A stretch of DNA of 64,000 bases from Tomitella biformata AHU 1821. Lineage in GTDB: Bacteria; Actinomycetota; Actinomycetes; Mycobacteriales; Mycobacteriaceae. Of the stretch, positions 38,785 to 47,809 are shown piece by piece. The stretch spans positions 62,001 through 126,000 of the forward strand of contig NZ_BAVQ01000043.1 of the NCBI RefSeq assembly GCF_000524475.1, in the 5' to 3' direction. Under the pieces are notes generated by a model, which saw only the letters and a program-made list of their open reading frames with translations, searched no databases and had not been told where the DNA came from. The first letter of the stretch is position 1. Every line of letters starts with the position of its first letter. The position numbers were made by a program, and so were the translations under genes.

Positions 38785-41271
38785 ATGCAGAGAGGCCGGT
38801 TACGCGTCTACCTCGGCGCCGCGCCCGGCGTGGGGAAGACCTTCGCGATGCTCGACGAGGGCCACCGTCGGCTCGGCCGCGGCGCGGACGTGGTGATCGG
38901 CCTCGTCGAGACGCACGGGCGGCCTCACACCGCGGAGCTGATCGACGGCCTCGAAGTCGTCCCGCGCAGGCCAGTCCCCTACCGCGGCAACACATACCAG
39001 GAGCTGGACCTGGCCGCGGTGCTGGCGCGGGACCCCGACGTGGCGCTCATCGACGAGCTCGCCCACAGCAACATCGGGGACCTGACGCACGCAAAGCGCT
39101 GGCAGGACATCGAGGACCTCCTCGACGCCGGCATCGACGTCATCACCACCGTGAACATCCAGCACATCGAGTCGCTCACCGACGTCGCGGAGGCCATCAC
39201 CGGCGTGCGGCAGCAGGAGACGGTGCCGGAGAGGATCGTGCGCGCGGCCGACGCCATCGAGCTGGTGGACATGAGCCCGCAGGCCCTGCGCCGCCGCATG
39301 GCCCACGGCAACATCTACTCGGGTGAGAAGGCCGATGCCGCTCTGGCGCAGTACTTCCGGGAGGGCAACCTGACGGCGCTGCGGGAGCTCGCGCTGCTGT
39401 GGCTGGCCGACCGGGTCGACGAGGGTCTCGAGCACTACCGCAGGCTGCAAGGCATCGATGCGACGTGGGCGGCACGTGAGCGCATCGTCGTCGCCATCAC
39501 CGGCGGCCCCGAGTCCGCCGCCCTGATGCGGCGCGCGGTCCGGATCTCCTCGCGCGCGTCCGGCGGGGTCTGGATGGCGCTGTACGTGGCTCGCCGGGAC
39601 GGCCTCGCCGGCGTCTCCCCCGGCCAGCTCCACCAATTGCGCACGCTCGCAGAGGAATTGGGCGGATCCTTTCACACGGTCGTCGGCGACGAGACTGCCG
39701 CCGCAGTCCTCGACTTCGCCCGCGCCGAGGACGCCACCCAGGTCCTCATCGGCGCCAGCCGCCGCGGGCGCGCCGCCTCGGCGCTGCGCCCCGGCATCGG
39801 AGAGCTGCTCATCGCCCAATCCGGCGACATCGATATCCACATCGTCACCCACAAGTACGCGGGCCGACGCGCCCGCCTGCCCCGCCGTGCCAACCTGCTC
39901 GGCCGGCGCCGGCTCATCGCCGGCTACGCCTGCGGGGTCCTCGCGCCCATCGCTGTCAGCGCGCTGCTCTGGGCGATCGACGCGGAGCAGGGCCTGCCCA
40001 CCGATTCGATGGCGCTGATGGCCGTCGTCGTCGGGGTGGCGCTGATCGGCGGCCTGATCCCGGCCGTCCTGGCCGCTTTGCTCAGCGGGGTACTTCTGAA
40101 CCTCCTGTTCGCGCCGCCCATCTGGACCCTCGACATCGCGAACTCGAGCAGCGCCGTGGCCATCGCGCTGTTTGTCGGAGTCGCCGTCGCGGTGGCCACC
40201 GTTGTCGACCACGCTGCTGGGGAGACCGCACGCGCCCGCAAGGCCCGCGCCGAGGCCGACGCGCTGACCGTCCTCTCGCACGGGCTGCTGCACGCCGGGG
40301 GCAGCCTCGACCAGCTGCTCTCGGGCGCCTGCGAGATGTTCGCGGCTAGCGGCGCGGCGATCGTGCGCACGGACGGCGAGGTGCTTGCCAGCCACGGCCA
40401 TCCGCCCGCCCCGCCCCGGCTGGCCGACACCACCGCAGCCGTCGACGCGGACACCACGCTGATCCTGCGCGGACCTGCCCTTGACGCCTCCGACCGCCGA
40501 CTGCTCAACGCGTACGCGATCCACGCCGCGGTGCTCGCCGACCGCCACCGCGCCGGCCTCGCCGACATCGAGCGCGCGCGCTTGGCGGAGACCGACCGCA
40601 CGCGCACCGCCCTGCTCGCCGCCGTCTCGCATGATCTCCGCTCGCCGCTGGCCGCCGTCAAGGCCGCCGCCAGCAGCCTTCGCAACACGGAGATCACCTG
40701 GTCCCCCGCGGACGAGGCGGAGCTGCTGGCCACCGTCGAGGACTCCGCCGACCGGCTGGGCGCGCTGATCGCGAACCTCCTAGATATGAGCCGCATCCAG
40801 CTCGGCGCGGTGACCCCCAGCCTGGCCGACCTGGGCCTGGGCTCCGCCATCCGCTGGACCTTGTCCGCGATCCCCGGCGCCGAGCGCATCGCCGTGCGCG
40901 TGGCCGACGAGCGCCTCACCGTGCGCGCCAACGCCGGACTCCTGGACCGGGTGCTGGCGAACCTGTGCGAGAACGCGCTGGGCCACACCCCCGCGGACAC
41001 CCCCATCGCGATCGACGCCGTCCACGTCGGCCACCGCGTCCAGGTCCGGGTGATCGACCACGGTCCGGGCATCGCGGAGGCCCAGCACGCGGCCCTGTTC
41101 GTCCCGTTCCAGCGCCTCGGGGATGTGCCCGCGGGCGACGGGGTGGGCCTCGGCCTGGCCGTCGCGCGCGGCCTCACGGAGGCGATGGGCGGCAGCCTCA
41201 CCGCGGAGGACACTCCTGGCGGCGGGCTGACCTTGATTCTGGAGCTCGCGGCGGGAAAGGTGGCGCTATGA
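38785..41271 (+). CDS. kdpD: Potassium sensor histidine kinase KdpD
   Basis: An 828-residue membrane kinase. The N-terminal KdpD domain carries a Walker A GAAPGVGKT (residues 11-19) and LIDELAHSN; a universal stress protein domain (about 230-360), known in other bacteria to bind cyclic di-AMP, follows. Four helices lie at about 375-475, then a GAF-like region, and the kinase core with phospho-acceptor His616 in AVSHDLRSPLAAVKA and the N box CENALGHTP. It senses potassium limitation or turgor and phosphorylates KdpE. The stop overlaps kdpE by 4 bases. Confidence 0.95.
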   Translation: MQRGRLRVYLGAAPGVGKTFAMLDEGHRRLGRGADVVIGLVETHGRPHTAELIDGLEVVPRRPVPYRGNTYQELDLAAVLARDPDVALIDELAHSNIGDLTHAKRWQDIEDLLDAGIDVITTVNIQHIESLTDVAEAITGVRQQETVPERIVRAADAIELVDMSPQALRRRMAHGNIYSGEKADAALAQYFREGNLTALRELALLWLADRVDEGLEHYRRLQGIDATWAARERIVVAITGGPESAALMRRAVRISSRASGGVWMALYVARRDGLAGVSPGQLHQLRTLAEELGGSFHTVVGDETAAAVLDFARAEDATQVLIGASRRGRAASALRPGIGELLIAQSGDIDIHIVTHKYAGRRARLPRRANLLGRRRLIAGYACGVLAPIAVSALLWAIDAEQGLPTDSMALMAVVVGVALIGGLIPAVLAALLSGVLLNLLFAPPIWTLDIANSSSAVAIALFVGVAVAVATVVDHAAGETARARKARAEADALTVLSHGLLHAGGSLDQLLSGACEMFAASGAAIVRTDGEVLASHGHPPAPPRLADTTAAVDADTTLILRGPALDASDRRLLNAYAIHAAVLADRHRAGLADIERARLAETDRTRTALLAAVSHDLRSPLAAVKAAASSLRNTEITWSPADEAELLATVEDSADRLGALIANLLDMSRIQLGAVTPSLADLGLGSAIRWTLSAIPGAERIAVRVADERLTVRANAGLLDRVLANLCENALGHTPADTPIAIDAVHVGHRVQVRVIDHGPGIAEAQHAALFVPFQRLGDVPAGDGVGLGLAVARGLTEAMGGSLTAEDTPGGGLTLILELAAGKVAL

Positions 41272-41942
41272 CCTTCGTGCTGGTGGTCGATGACGACCCG
41301 GCAATTCTGCGCACCCTCGCCATCAACCTGCGGGCCCGAGACTACGACGTCGAGACCGCTTCGGACGGGCGCTCGGCCCTGCAGATTGTCGATGAGCGGA
41401 TGCCCGACGTGATCCTGCTCGACCTCGGCCTGCCGGACCTGGACGGCATCACCATCCTGCGCCGACTCCGCGTGTCCAGCGCCGTGCCCGTGATCGTGCT
41501 GTCCGCGCGTGCCGAGTCCGACGACAAGGTGGAGGCCCTGGACCTCGGTGCGAACGACTACGTCACCAAGCCCTTCGGCATGGACGAGTTGCTGGCCCGG
41601 GTCCGTGCCGCCACCCGCGCCGGCGCGCCCCCGTCCCGCGAGGTGCTCGAGGTGGACGGGCTGAGCCTGGACTTCGCCGATGCGCGGGCCAGCCGCGACG
41701 GCGTCGACATCCACCTGACCCCCACCGAGTGGCGCATCGTCGAGACCCTCGCGTGTCGCCGCGGGACCCTGGTGCGCAAGCGCGAGCTGCTGCACGAGGT
41801 GTGGGGCCCGTCGTATGACAGCGAGACGAACTACCTGCGCGTGCACATGGCGAGCATCCGCCGCAAGCTCGAGGCCGACCCCGGCCATCCCCGCATCTTC
41901 ATCACCGAGACGGGGCTGGGCTACCGGATGCGGCCGGGCTGA
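41268..41942 (+). CDS. kdpE: Response regulator KdpE
   Basis: A 224-residue OmpR/PhoB-type regulator. The receiver has the acidic pair Asp8-Asp10, phospho-acceptor Asp52 in ILLDLGLPDLDG and Lys101 in TKPFG; the C-terminal winged helix includes LTPTEWRIVETLACRRG and LRVHMASIRRKLE. It activates kdpFABC. It is the last gene of the kdp operon, starting inside the kdpD stop (ATGA). Confidence 0.95.
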   Translation: MTFVLVVDDDPAILRTLAINLRARDYDVETASDGRSALQIVDERMPDVILLDLGLPDLDGITILRRLRVSSAVPVIVLSARAESDDKVEALDLGANDYVTKPFGMDELLARVRAATRAGAPPSREVLEVDGLSLDFADARASRDGVDIHLTPTEWRIVETLACRRGTLVRKRELLHEVWGPSYDSETNYLRVHMASIRRKLEADPGHPRIFITETGLGYRMRPG

Positions 41943-42229
41943 TGAGCTGACGCCGTCGCGTTCTCCACCGTGAGCACAACTCCCGGTGTCTGCATGAATC
42001 CCAGGGCGGAGCAGTCGGGCCAGCCTGGCCCGGCGTGTGCGAGGACCTCCTCGAAGACCGCATCGTCCCGGTAGAAAACCTTGACTTACTGCACTCAGGG
42101 GCAAGAATTGCACTCAACTCCACGGCAGGGACCACACGCCCCCACGACGCATCTTTGGGCGAGGCTGGAGCAAAAACATCAAGCGCCCCCGAGGAAGCTG
42201 ATTCAGCTCGACCGGAGAGGCCCGATATC
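41943..42229. other. Gap after kdpE with a short coding-like relic on the minus strand
   Basis: A 287-base gap. On the minus strand, 42085 to about 41944 is open for about 48 codons with GC at most third positions, reading VKVFYRDDAVFEEV, LAHAGPGWPDCSALGFMQ and TPGVVLTVENATASAHQ; there is no start codon and it runs into the kdpE end, so it may be a gene remnant. On the plus strand, TTGACT (42081) and AGAATT (42104) spaced 17 apart may be a promoter for the oxidase pseudogene. No other element was seen. Confidence 0.35.
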
Positions 42230-43503
42230 ATGACCATGACCACCGAGTTTGACGAGGAGAGTCTGAGCGGACGCCTGCTCTGGCCCGGCGACGCCGGTTT
42301 CGAGGACGCCTGCAACGGCTTCAACCGCACGTCCGCCCACCTGCCGGCACTGGTCGTGATGGCCCGCTCCGCCGCGGACGTCGCGGCGGCGGTTCGATCC
42401 GCCCACCGGGCTGGCCTGCAGGTGCAGGTCCACGGGACCGGGCACGGCATGGGAGTGCCATCCGACGGCGGGGTCCTGGTCGACACCGCCGAGATGCGGG
42501 CGGTGTCGATCGACCCGCAACGCCGCACGGCGACCGTCGCTGCGGGAGCACTGTGGAGCGACGTCATCGGCGCGGCGTCCCCCACGGCCTCGCCCCGCTC
42601 AACGGCTCGTCGGGCACTGTCGGCCTCGTCGGCTACACCCTCGGCGGCGGCATGGGGCCGATGGGCCGCACCTTCGGCTTCGCCGCCGATCACGTGCGTG
42701 CCATCCAGCTCGTCGACGCGCACGGCGGCATAGTGGATGTCGACGCCGAGACCGAGCCGGAGTTGTTCTGGGCCCTGCGCGGCGGAAAGTGCTCCGTCGG
42801 CATCGTCACCGAGATCGAGTTCAACTTGATGGCGCTCTCGGACATCTACGCCGGCGGGGTCTTCTTCCCCGGTGCCGACGCGCCCGCGGTCCTGCACGCC
42901 TATCGCGGCTGGGCGCCGACCCTGCCCGAGTCCACGACCACCTCCATCGCGCTGCTCCGGCTGCCCGATATCGAGGCCGTGCCGCCGCCGTTGCGCGGGC
43001 GGCTGTCGGTGCACCTGCGCTATGTGCACGTGGGGGACGACGACGGGGGTGCCGCGCTGCTCGCCCCGATGCGCGCCGTCTGCCCGCCGATAGTGGACCT
43101 CGTCGGCCGCATCCCCTACGCCGCCATCGACTCCGTGCCCAGGATCCGACCGACCCGATGCCCGCGTGGGACGGGGGCATCCTGCTCCGCGAGCTCACCG
43201 CCGACACTATCGACGCCCTGCTCGCCACCGCTGGCCCGGGGGTGGACGTGCCCCTGATCATCGCCGAGATTCGGCCCCTACCCGCCGCCGTTGCGCGACG
43301 CCGTCGATGCCGCGGGCGCCGCCGTGTTGGACGCGATGGCCCCGTGGTCGGCGGGCGGGGTGCTCATCAATTTCCTGGGCCGCGCGTCGGAGCCGGACAA
43401 CGTGCGGCTCGTCTGGCCGCAACCGATCCTCGAGCGCCTGCAGGCCGTCAAGCGTGCTTGGGATCCCGAGCGCCGCTTCCGCTTCGGCTACGAGATGGAC
43501 TAG
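42230..43503 (+). pseudogene. FAD-linked (BBE-type) oxidoreductase, frameshifted
   Basis: A continuous protein can be read only by changing frame three times. It starts MTMTTEFDEESLSG and has the FAD-binding VQVHGTGHGMGVPSDGG. Near 42571-42583 one base is missing and the frame moves to PHGLAPLNGSSGTVG and the FAD loop GYTLGGGMGP. Near 43136-43142 a second base is missing (continuing QDPTDPMPAWDGGILL). Near 43277-43290 the frame changes again together with an apparent loss of roughly 30-35 residues, then NFLGRASEPDNV and the C-terminal RRFRFGYEMD follow. Relatives are FAD-dependent oxidases of about 455 residues. The gene is surely inactive unless the base calls are wrong. Confidence 0.8.
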
Positions 43504-43535
43504 CCCCGACGACGAAGGCCGCGGTTGCCTGCTGT

Positions 43536-44807
43536 TTAGGACTGCTGAGCAGGACCGCCGTCGTAGGCTCTGCGCGCCCAGAACAGTGTCGGGATCAGCA
43601 ATAGCGAGATCGCCCCGCCGGCCAGGGATAGCGTCGCGTAGCTCGTGCCCGCCATCAGCACCCCGGACAGCACGCCCCCGCCCGCGCCGCTGATCGCGAT
43701 CAACACGTCGATGGAGCCCTGGGTGCGGGCGCGATTGGCGGGGACAGTGCCGTCGACCACTAGGGCCGTGCCGGCGATCAAGCCGAAGTTCCAGCCGAGG
43801 CCCAACAGCCCGAGCGCCAGGATCAGCAGGCCCAGCGAGTCCATCGGGGCGAACGCCGCGGTGAGTCCGGCCAGCAGCAGCGTGCCGGCCGCGGCCACCG
43901 TCATGGGAATCCGGCCGACCCGGTCCACCAGCGCGCCGGTGAGGAGCGAGGGCAGGTACATCGCGCCGACGTGGATGCCGATCACCAGGCCCACCTCACC
44001 GAGCCCATAACCGTGCGCGCGCATGTGCACCGGAGTCATCGTCATGATGGCGACCATCGCGATCTGCGTGAGCACCATGGCCGTCGCGCCGATCAGCACG
44101 CCCGAGCCCAGCGGTGCCGCAGGTCCCACCGCCGGCGTCCCATCCTTCGCAGCTGCCCGCACCGCCACTTGTTGTGCCACGAGGAACGGATCCGGGCGCA
44201 GCAGCGCGAACAGGATGCCACCTGCCGCCAGATAGGCGACGCCGGCCAGCAGGAACGGCCCCGCAAGCGGCGGGATCCCCAGGCCCTCCGCGAAGCGCCC
44301 CATCGGCTGCACGAGGTTGGGCCCGGCCACCGCACCGATAGTGGTCGCGACCAGCGCGATGCTGACCGCGGTTCCACGCCGCGCGGGCGATGCCAGGTCC
44401 GCCCCCGCATAGCGGGCCTGCAGATTCGACGCGGTTCCCGCGCCGTAGACGAACAACGAGGCGAACAGCAGTGGGATGTTGTCGGCGACGGCCGCGAGCA
44501 CCACGCCCGCCGCGCCGATGCCGCCGGCGGCAAATCCCAGGCCGAGGCCGCGGCGGCGACCAGCGGTCTGGGTGATGCGGCCGATCAGGAAGGCGGCCAG
44601 CGCGGAGCCGAGCGTGAACAGCGCGACGGGGAGCCCCGAGAGGCTGTCGTCGCCGAGCATGTCCTGGGCCAGCAGCGCGCCGACCGTGATGCCCGCCGCC
44701 AGCCCGGCCCCGCCGAGCACCTGGCTGGCCACGACCACGGCCAGAGTCCGCCGCTGCAGGTCCGCGAGGGCGTCGGCCCTTGGGTTCGGAAGCGCGGCCG
44801 CGGCCAT
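43536..44807 (-). CDS. MFS transporter
   Basis: A 423-residue major facilitator superfamily protein with twelve predicted helices. The loop between helices 2 and 3 reads IGRITQTAGRRRGLGLGF and that after helix 8 TGALVDRVGRIPM, both in the charged G-x-x-x-D/R-x-x-G-R style. It is most like drug/small-molecule exporters of the actinobacterial type. The ATG at 44807 is chosen because AGGAG lies 5 bases before it; the frame remains open upstream through the tRNA gene, which is not coding. It converges on the oxidase pseudogene. Confidence 0.8.
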   Translation of the reverse strand: MAAAALPNPRADALADLQRRTLAVVVASQVLGGAGLAAGITVGALLAQDMLGDDSLSGLPVALFTLGSALAAFLIGRITQTAGRRRGLGLGFAAGGIGAAGVVLAAVADNIPLLFASLFVYGAGTASNLQARYAGADLASPARRGTAVSIALVATTIGAVAGPNLVQPMGRFAEGLGIPPLAGPFLLAGVAYLAAGGILFALLRPDPFLVAQQVAVRAAAKDGTPAVGPAAPLGSGVLIGATAMVLTQIAMVAIMTMTPVHMRAHGYGLGEVGLVIGIHVGAMYLPSLLTGALVDRVGRIPMTVAAAGTLLLAGLTAAFAPMDSLGLLILALGLLGLGWNFGLIAGTALVVDGTVPANRARTQGSIDVLIAISGAGGGVLSGVLMAGTSYATLSLAGGAISLLLIPTLFWARRAYDGGPAQQS

Positions 44808-44823
44808 AGGACTCCTCATATCA

Positions 44824-44869
44824 AGACAAAAAACCGCCTCACCAGGGTGTAGACCTTGGTGAGGCGGTT
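44824..44869 (-). terminator. Rho-independent terminator after tRNA-Ala
   Basis: A 13-base-pair stem (44832-44844 with 44857-44869) is followed on the minus strand by a run of T residues (plus-strand A run at about 44828-44833). It ends the tRNA-Ala transcript 10 bases after the tRNA and lies just upstream of the MFS gene start. Confidence 0.85.
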
Positions 44870-44878
44870 CTCTGTGGG

Positions 44879-44951
44879 TGGAGCTAAGGGGATTCGAACC
44901 CCTGACCCCCACACTGCCAGTGTGGTGCGCTACCAGCTGCGCCATAGCCCC
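44879..44951 (-). tRNA. tRNA-Ala (anticodon GGC)
   Basis: Minus-strand reading: acceptor GGGGCTA (44951-44945) pairs with TAGCTCC, the D-arm is GCGCAGCTGGTAGCGC, the anticodon stem-loop is CCACA-CTGGCAG-TGTGG giving anticodon GGC, and the T-arm is AGGGGTTCGAATCCCCT. The 73-nt body has discriminator A. CCA is not encoded, unlike the tRNA-Leu gene. Confidence 0.95.
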
Positions 44952-45063
44952 GTATGCAATTACTTGTTCATCCTACTTCAGGCTCGCACCGCCACCTAAC
45001 TGCGGTCCGCCACATCGCGGTTTCGGGCTGGGCCCTGCACCTCGTTGCCTAAGCGAAGTTACA

Positions 45064-45104
45064 CCATGCCCGCGCCGCCGACCAAATCAGCGACGCGGGC
45101 ATGG
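45064..45104 (-). terminator. Hairpin after the DsbA-like gene
   Basis: CCATGCCCGCG (45064-45074) and CGCGGGCATGG (45094-45104) form an 11-base-pair stem with a 19-base loop, 14 bases past the DsbA-like stop. There is no T-run. Confidence 0.6.
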
Positions 45105-45117
45105 GACTTCGGTCACG

Positions 45118-45879
45118 CTAGCCGATGATGTCGGTCAGCCACGCGCCGTTGCTCGGGTCGATCTTGTCGCCGCCGTTGAACACGGACGGCGTGCTGACCT
45201 GGCCGCCGGTCTTCTTCGAGAGCTCGTTGGTGCTGAACTCCGCGGATGTGGCGGCGGCGTCGACGTTCGCGCCGGTGGAGACGCACTCCACCGTGGCATC
45301 GTCGGCACCGGCGGCCTTCGCCAATGCGGCCAGGTCCTCGTTGGAGTGGTCCGTGGGGCCCCCCTCCGCGGGCTGGACGCCCTGGACGAACAACTGGGAG
45401 TGGTAGGCGGTGAATGCGGCGCGGTTGCCGCTGTCCGCGATGCACTGGGCGCCGGCCGCGGCGCGCGTCGAGTAGTCGCCGGAGGCCGACGACTTGTTCA
45501 GGAAGTTGAGCATGTGGAATCGGACGGCGATCTTGCCGTCTTCGATGGCCTGCGTGACGTCCGCGCCATACTGCGCCTCGAAGCCCGCGCACGCGGGGCA
45601 CATGAAGTCCTCGTAGATGTCGAGGGTCACGGGGACGTCCTGGTTGCCGGAGCGGATGATGCCGTTGCTCATCAGCTGCACCTCGGCCGCGGTCGGGGTG
45701 CCGTAGTCGACCACCAGGGCTTCGTCGCTCTTCTTCCCCGGGAGCACCACGAAGATAATGATCAACGCGATGATGGCCACCACTGCGACGCCACCCAGGA
45801 TGTAGGTGAGGTTGCTGTCCTCCTTATTGGAGCCCAGCTTCGCGGCGTTGTACTTCTTGGGGGGCTTGTTCGAGGTCAC
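45118..45879 (-). CDS. Membrane-anchored DsbA-like thioredoxin-fold protein
   Basis: A 253-residue protein with a cytoplasmic Lys-rich N-terminus, one transmembrane anchor (about residues 27-47) and an outside DsbA-type domain. The redox motif is DFMCPACAGFE (Cys94, Cys97), with the cis-proline in STPSVFNGG. Such proteins introduce or shuffle disulfides in exported proteins in Mycobacteriales. The GTG start directly follows the MauE-like stop with no base between, and AAAGGA lies 8 bases upstream. Two extra cysteines (CIADS, VECVS) could form a structural disulfide. Confidence 0.85.
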   Translation of the reverse strand: MTSNKPPKKYNAAKLGSNKEDSNLTYILGGVAVVAIIALIIIFVVLPGKKSDEALVVDYGTPTAAEVQLMSNGIIRSGNQDVPVTLDIYEDFMCPACAGFEAQYGADVTQAIEDGKIAVRFHMLNFLNKSSASGDYSTRAAAGAQCIADSGNRAAFTAYHSQLFVQGVQPAEGGPTDHSNEDLAALAKAAGADDATVECVSTGANVDAAATSAEFSTNELSKKTGGQVSTPSVFNGGDKIDPSNGAWLTDIIG

Positions 45880-46446
45880 CTAGTCAGTCCTTTGGTATTG
45901 GTTGGCCGGTTCGAGTTCTTCATATTCTTCCAGGGCCGGACGCGAGCCCGCCCCCAGCGACCAAGTGCTGCGGGGGAATACTGCCAGCCAGCCGGCCAAC
46001 GCCAGGAATCCGACGTCGCGGAGGATCTCCACGCCATAGGTCCGCCAGTTCGCCGAGGCGTCCTCGCCCCCGCCGCCGAAGCAGCCGCAATCGATCTGCA
46101 GCCCGCGCACCCAGGCTGAGGCCACGCCCGCGATCAAGATCGCCAGCAGCAGGGCAGAGGCGATGGCGGACCAACGCGTGGCCAGGCCGATGAGCAACAA
46201 CACCCCCAGCGCGAGCTCTAGCGACGGCAATCCGATGGCAACGGCCTGAACCGCCGGCTCGGGCAGCAATCGATACGCGCGCACGGCGAGAAGAGTCTGC
46301 GCGGGGTCAGACGCCTTCGCCCAGCCCGACGCCAGCCAGACAGCGGCCAGGCCAAGGCGAGCTAGCAGGCTGACAACACGTATCCACACGCAGCCGACGA
46401 TACCGACTAGGAGCCTCGCGGTGCGGGACGGCATCATCAATTTCAC
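45880..46446 (-). CDS. MauE/DoxX-like redox membrane protein
   Basis: A 188-residue protein with about four transmembrane helices and a loop IDCGCFGGGG, the CxC motif typical of MauE-type proteins, plus GVEILRDVGFLALAGWLAVF. MauE-like proteins pair with thioredoxin-fold partners in disulfide chemistry, which fits its adjacency to the DsbA-like gene, to which it is coupled without a gap. The start is given as a GTG at 46446 (MKLMMPSRTARLLVG); in-frame ATGs lie a few codons later and no clear ribosome-binding site decides. The cytoplasmic C-terminal tail is acidic. Confidence 0.75.
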   Translation of the reverse strand: MKLMMPSRTARLLVGIVGCVWIRVVSLLARLGLAAVWLASGWAKASDPAQTLLAVRAYRLLPEPAVQAVAIGLPSLELALGVLLLIGLATRWSAIASALLLAILIAGVASAWVRGLQIDCGCFGGGGEDASANWRTYGVEILRDVGFLALAGWLAVFPRSTWSLGAGSRPALEEYEELEPANQYQRTD

Positions 46447-46482
46447 GTCGCCGACTCGTTATTCGTATGGCCATTGCGATAG

Positions 46483-46500
46483 AGTTCGTGTCACCGAACT
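46483..46500. promoter_or_regulatory. MntR-like palindrome upstream of mntH
   Basis: AGTTCGTGTCACCGAACT is an 18-base inverted repeat (AGTTCG-N6-CGAACT) ending 20 bases before the mntH start. Its size and layout resemble the MntR site of corynebacteria, although the half-site bases differ. Manganese-dependent repression is the obvious hypothesis. Confidence 0.55.
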
Positions 46501-46520
46501 TTGCTGTACTGGAGGTGATC

Positions 46521-47792
46521 ATGGAGCCGACGCTTGCCGTCACGCCATCGGTTTCCGAGCACGACGGCTCAACGCCGTCGCGGAAACAACCGCGGATTAT
46601 CGGCATGCTCGGCCCGGCCTTCGTCGCGGCGATCGCGTACGTGGACCCCGGCAACGTCGCCGCAAACGTCACAGCGGGCGCGAAATACGGCTTCCTGCTC
46701 CTGTGGGTCCTCGTCGCCGCAAACGCCATGGCGGTGCTGGTGCAGTACCTGTCCGCGAAGCTCGCCCTGGTCTCCGGCCGCTCGCTCTCCGAGCTGCTCG
46801 GCCTACGAATGGGCACGCACGGTCGCCGCGCATTCTGGGCGCAGGCTGCGATCGGCGCCATCGCGACCGACGTCGCCGAGGTCATCGGCGGCGCCATCGC
46901 CCTGCACCTGCTGTTCGGCCTACCCCTCGTATGGGGCGGCGTGCTCACCGGCGTGGTCTCCATGGTCATCCTTGCCATCCAGAATCGTAGGGGCCCACGG
47001 CATTTCGAGTTTGTCATTATGGCGATGCTCGCGATCATCGCGCTCGGCTTCACCTGCGGCCTACTCTTCGTCGACGCCTCCCCCAGCGCCGTCCTCGGCG
47101 GCCTGGTGCCCCGCTTCGAGAACTCCGAGACCCTGCTGCTCGCGGCCGGCATGCTCGGCGCCACCGTCATGCCGCACGCCATCTACCTGCATTCCGCCCT
47201 GGCCCGCGACCGCCACGGCCAGCCAGAGAAGGGCCCCGCGCTCCGACGACTGCTCAAGGCCACCAAATGGGACGTCGGCATCGCGCTCGTGATCGCCGGC
47301 TCCGTCAATATCGCGCTGCTGGTGCTGGCCGGCGCCGCCCTCTACGGGCAATCCGGCACCGACACCATTGAGGGCGCGCACAGCGCGATCGTCGCAGCCT
47401 TGGGCCCTGCCGTCGGCGTCATCTTCGCCGTCGGCCTGCTGGCGTCCGGGTTGGCCTCGACCTCCGTCGGCTCCGCGGCCGGCGCCGAGATCATGCAGGG
47501 CCTGCTCAAGGTCAAGGTGCCGCTGCTCGCCCGGCGCTGCGTCACCCTCGCCCCAGCCCTGGTTCTGTTAGCGCTCGGCGCGGAGCCCACACATGCGCTG
47601 ATCATCAGCCAGGTGGTGCTCAGCTTCTGCATCCCATTCGCGCTCATCCCGCTGGTGCGCCTCACCTCGGACCGCGATGTGATGGGCGAGTACCGCAACA
47701 ACCTGCTGGTGCGCACCGCCGGCTGGCTGACGACCGCCGTCATCGCGGCGCTGAACGTGGCGCTGATCGTGCTGACGTTCACGGGGCTCTAG
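46521..47792 (+). CDS. mntH: NRAMP-family manganese/iron transporter
   Basis: A 423-residue proton-coupled divalent metal importer with eleven or so helices. The metal-binding DPGN of helix 1 reads AAIAYVDPGNVAANV, and the helix 6 motif is LGATVMPHAIYLHSAL. The ATG at 46521 is chosen for its nearly perfect ribosome-binding site (GGAGGTGATC); the frame is open further up to 46467, but that would place the palindrome inside the gene. The import of manganese fits the class Ib reductase encoded in this window, whose NrdF can use a dimanganese cofactor. Confidence 0.93.
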   Translation: MEPTLAVTPSVSEHDGSTPSRKQPRIIGMLGPAFVAAIAYVDPGNVAANVTAGAKYGFLLLWVLVAANAMAVLVQYLSAKLALVSGRSLSELLGLRMGTHGRRAFWAQAAIGAIATDVAEVIGGAIALHLLFGLPLVWGGVLTGVVSMVILAIQNRRGPRHFEFVIMAMLAIIALGFTCGLLFVDASPSAVLGGLVPRFENSETLLLAAGMLGATVMPHAIYLHSALARDRHGQPEKGPALRRLLKATKWDVGIALVIAGSVNIALLVLAGAALYGQSGTDTIEGAHSAIVAALGPAVGVIFAVGLLASGLASTSVGSAAGAEIMQGLLKVKVPLLARRCVTLAPALVLLALGAEPTHALIISQVVLSFCIPFALIPLVRLTSDRDVMGEYRNNLLVRTAGWLTTAVIAALNVALIVLTFTGL

Positions 47793-47809
47793 CTCCCCCA
47801 CCAGTCCCC

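Noticed and set aside
38800-42113. Long minus-strand open frames opposite kdpD and kdpE
   Set aside because: They mirror the codon positions of the kdp genes and have no domain signature.
42230-43503. Two or three separate small genes in place of the oxidase
   Set aside because: The pieces join into one FAD-oxidase in the correct order, and none has its own start signal.
44807-44945. N-terminal extension of the MFS transporter through the terminator and tRNA-Ala
   Set aside because: The extra residues are a translation of the tRNA and hairpin; a ribosome-binding site supports ATG 44807.
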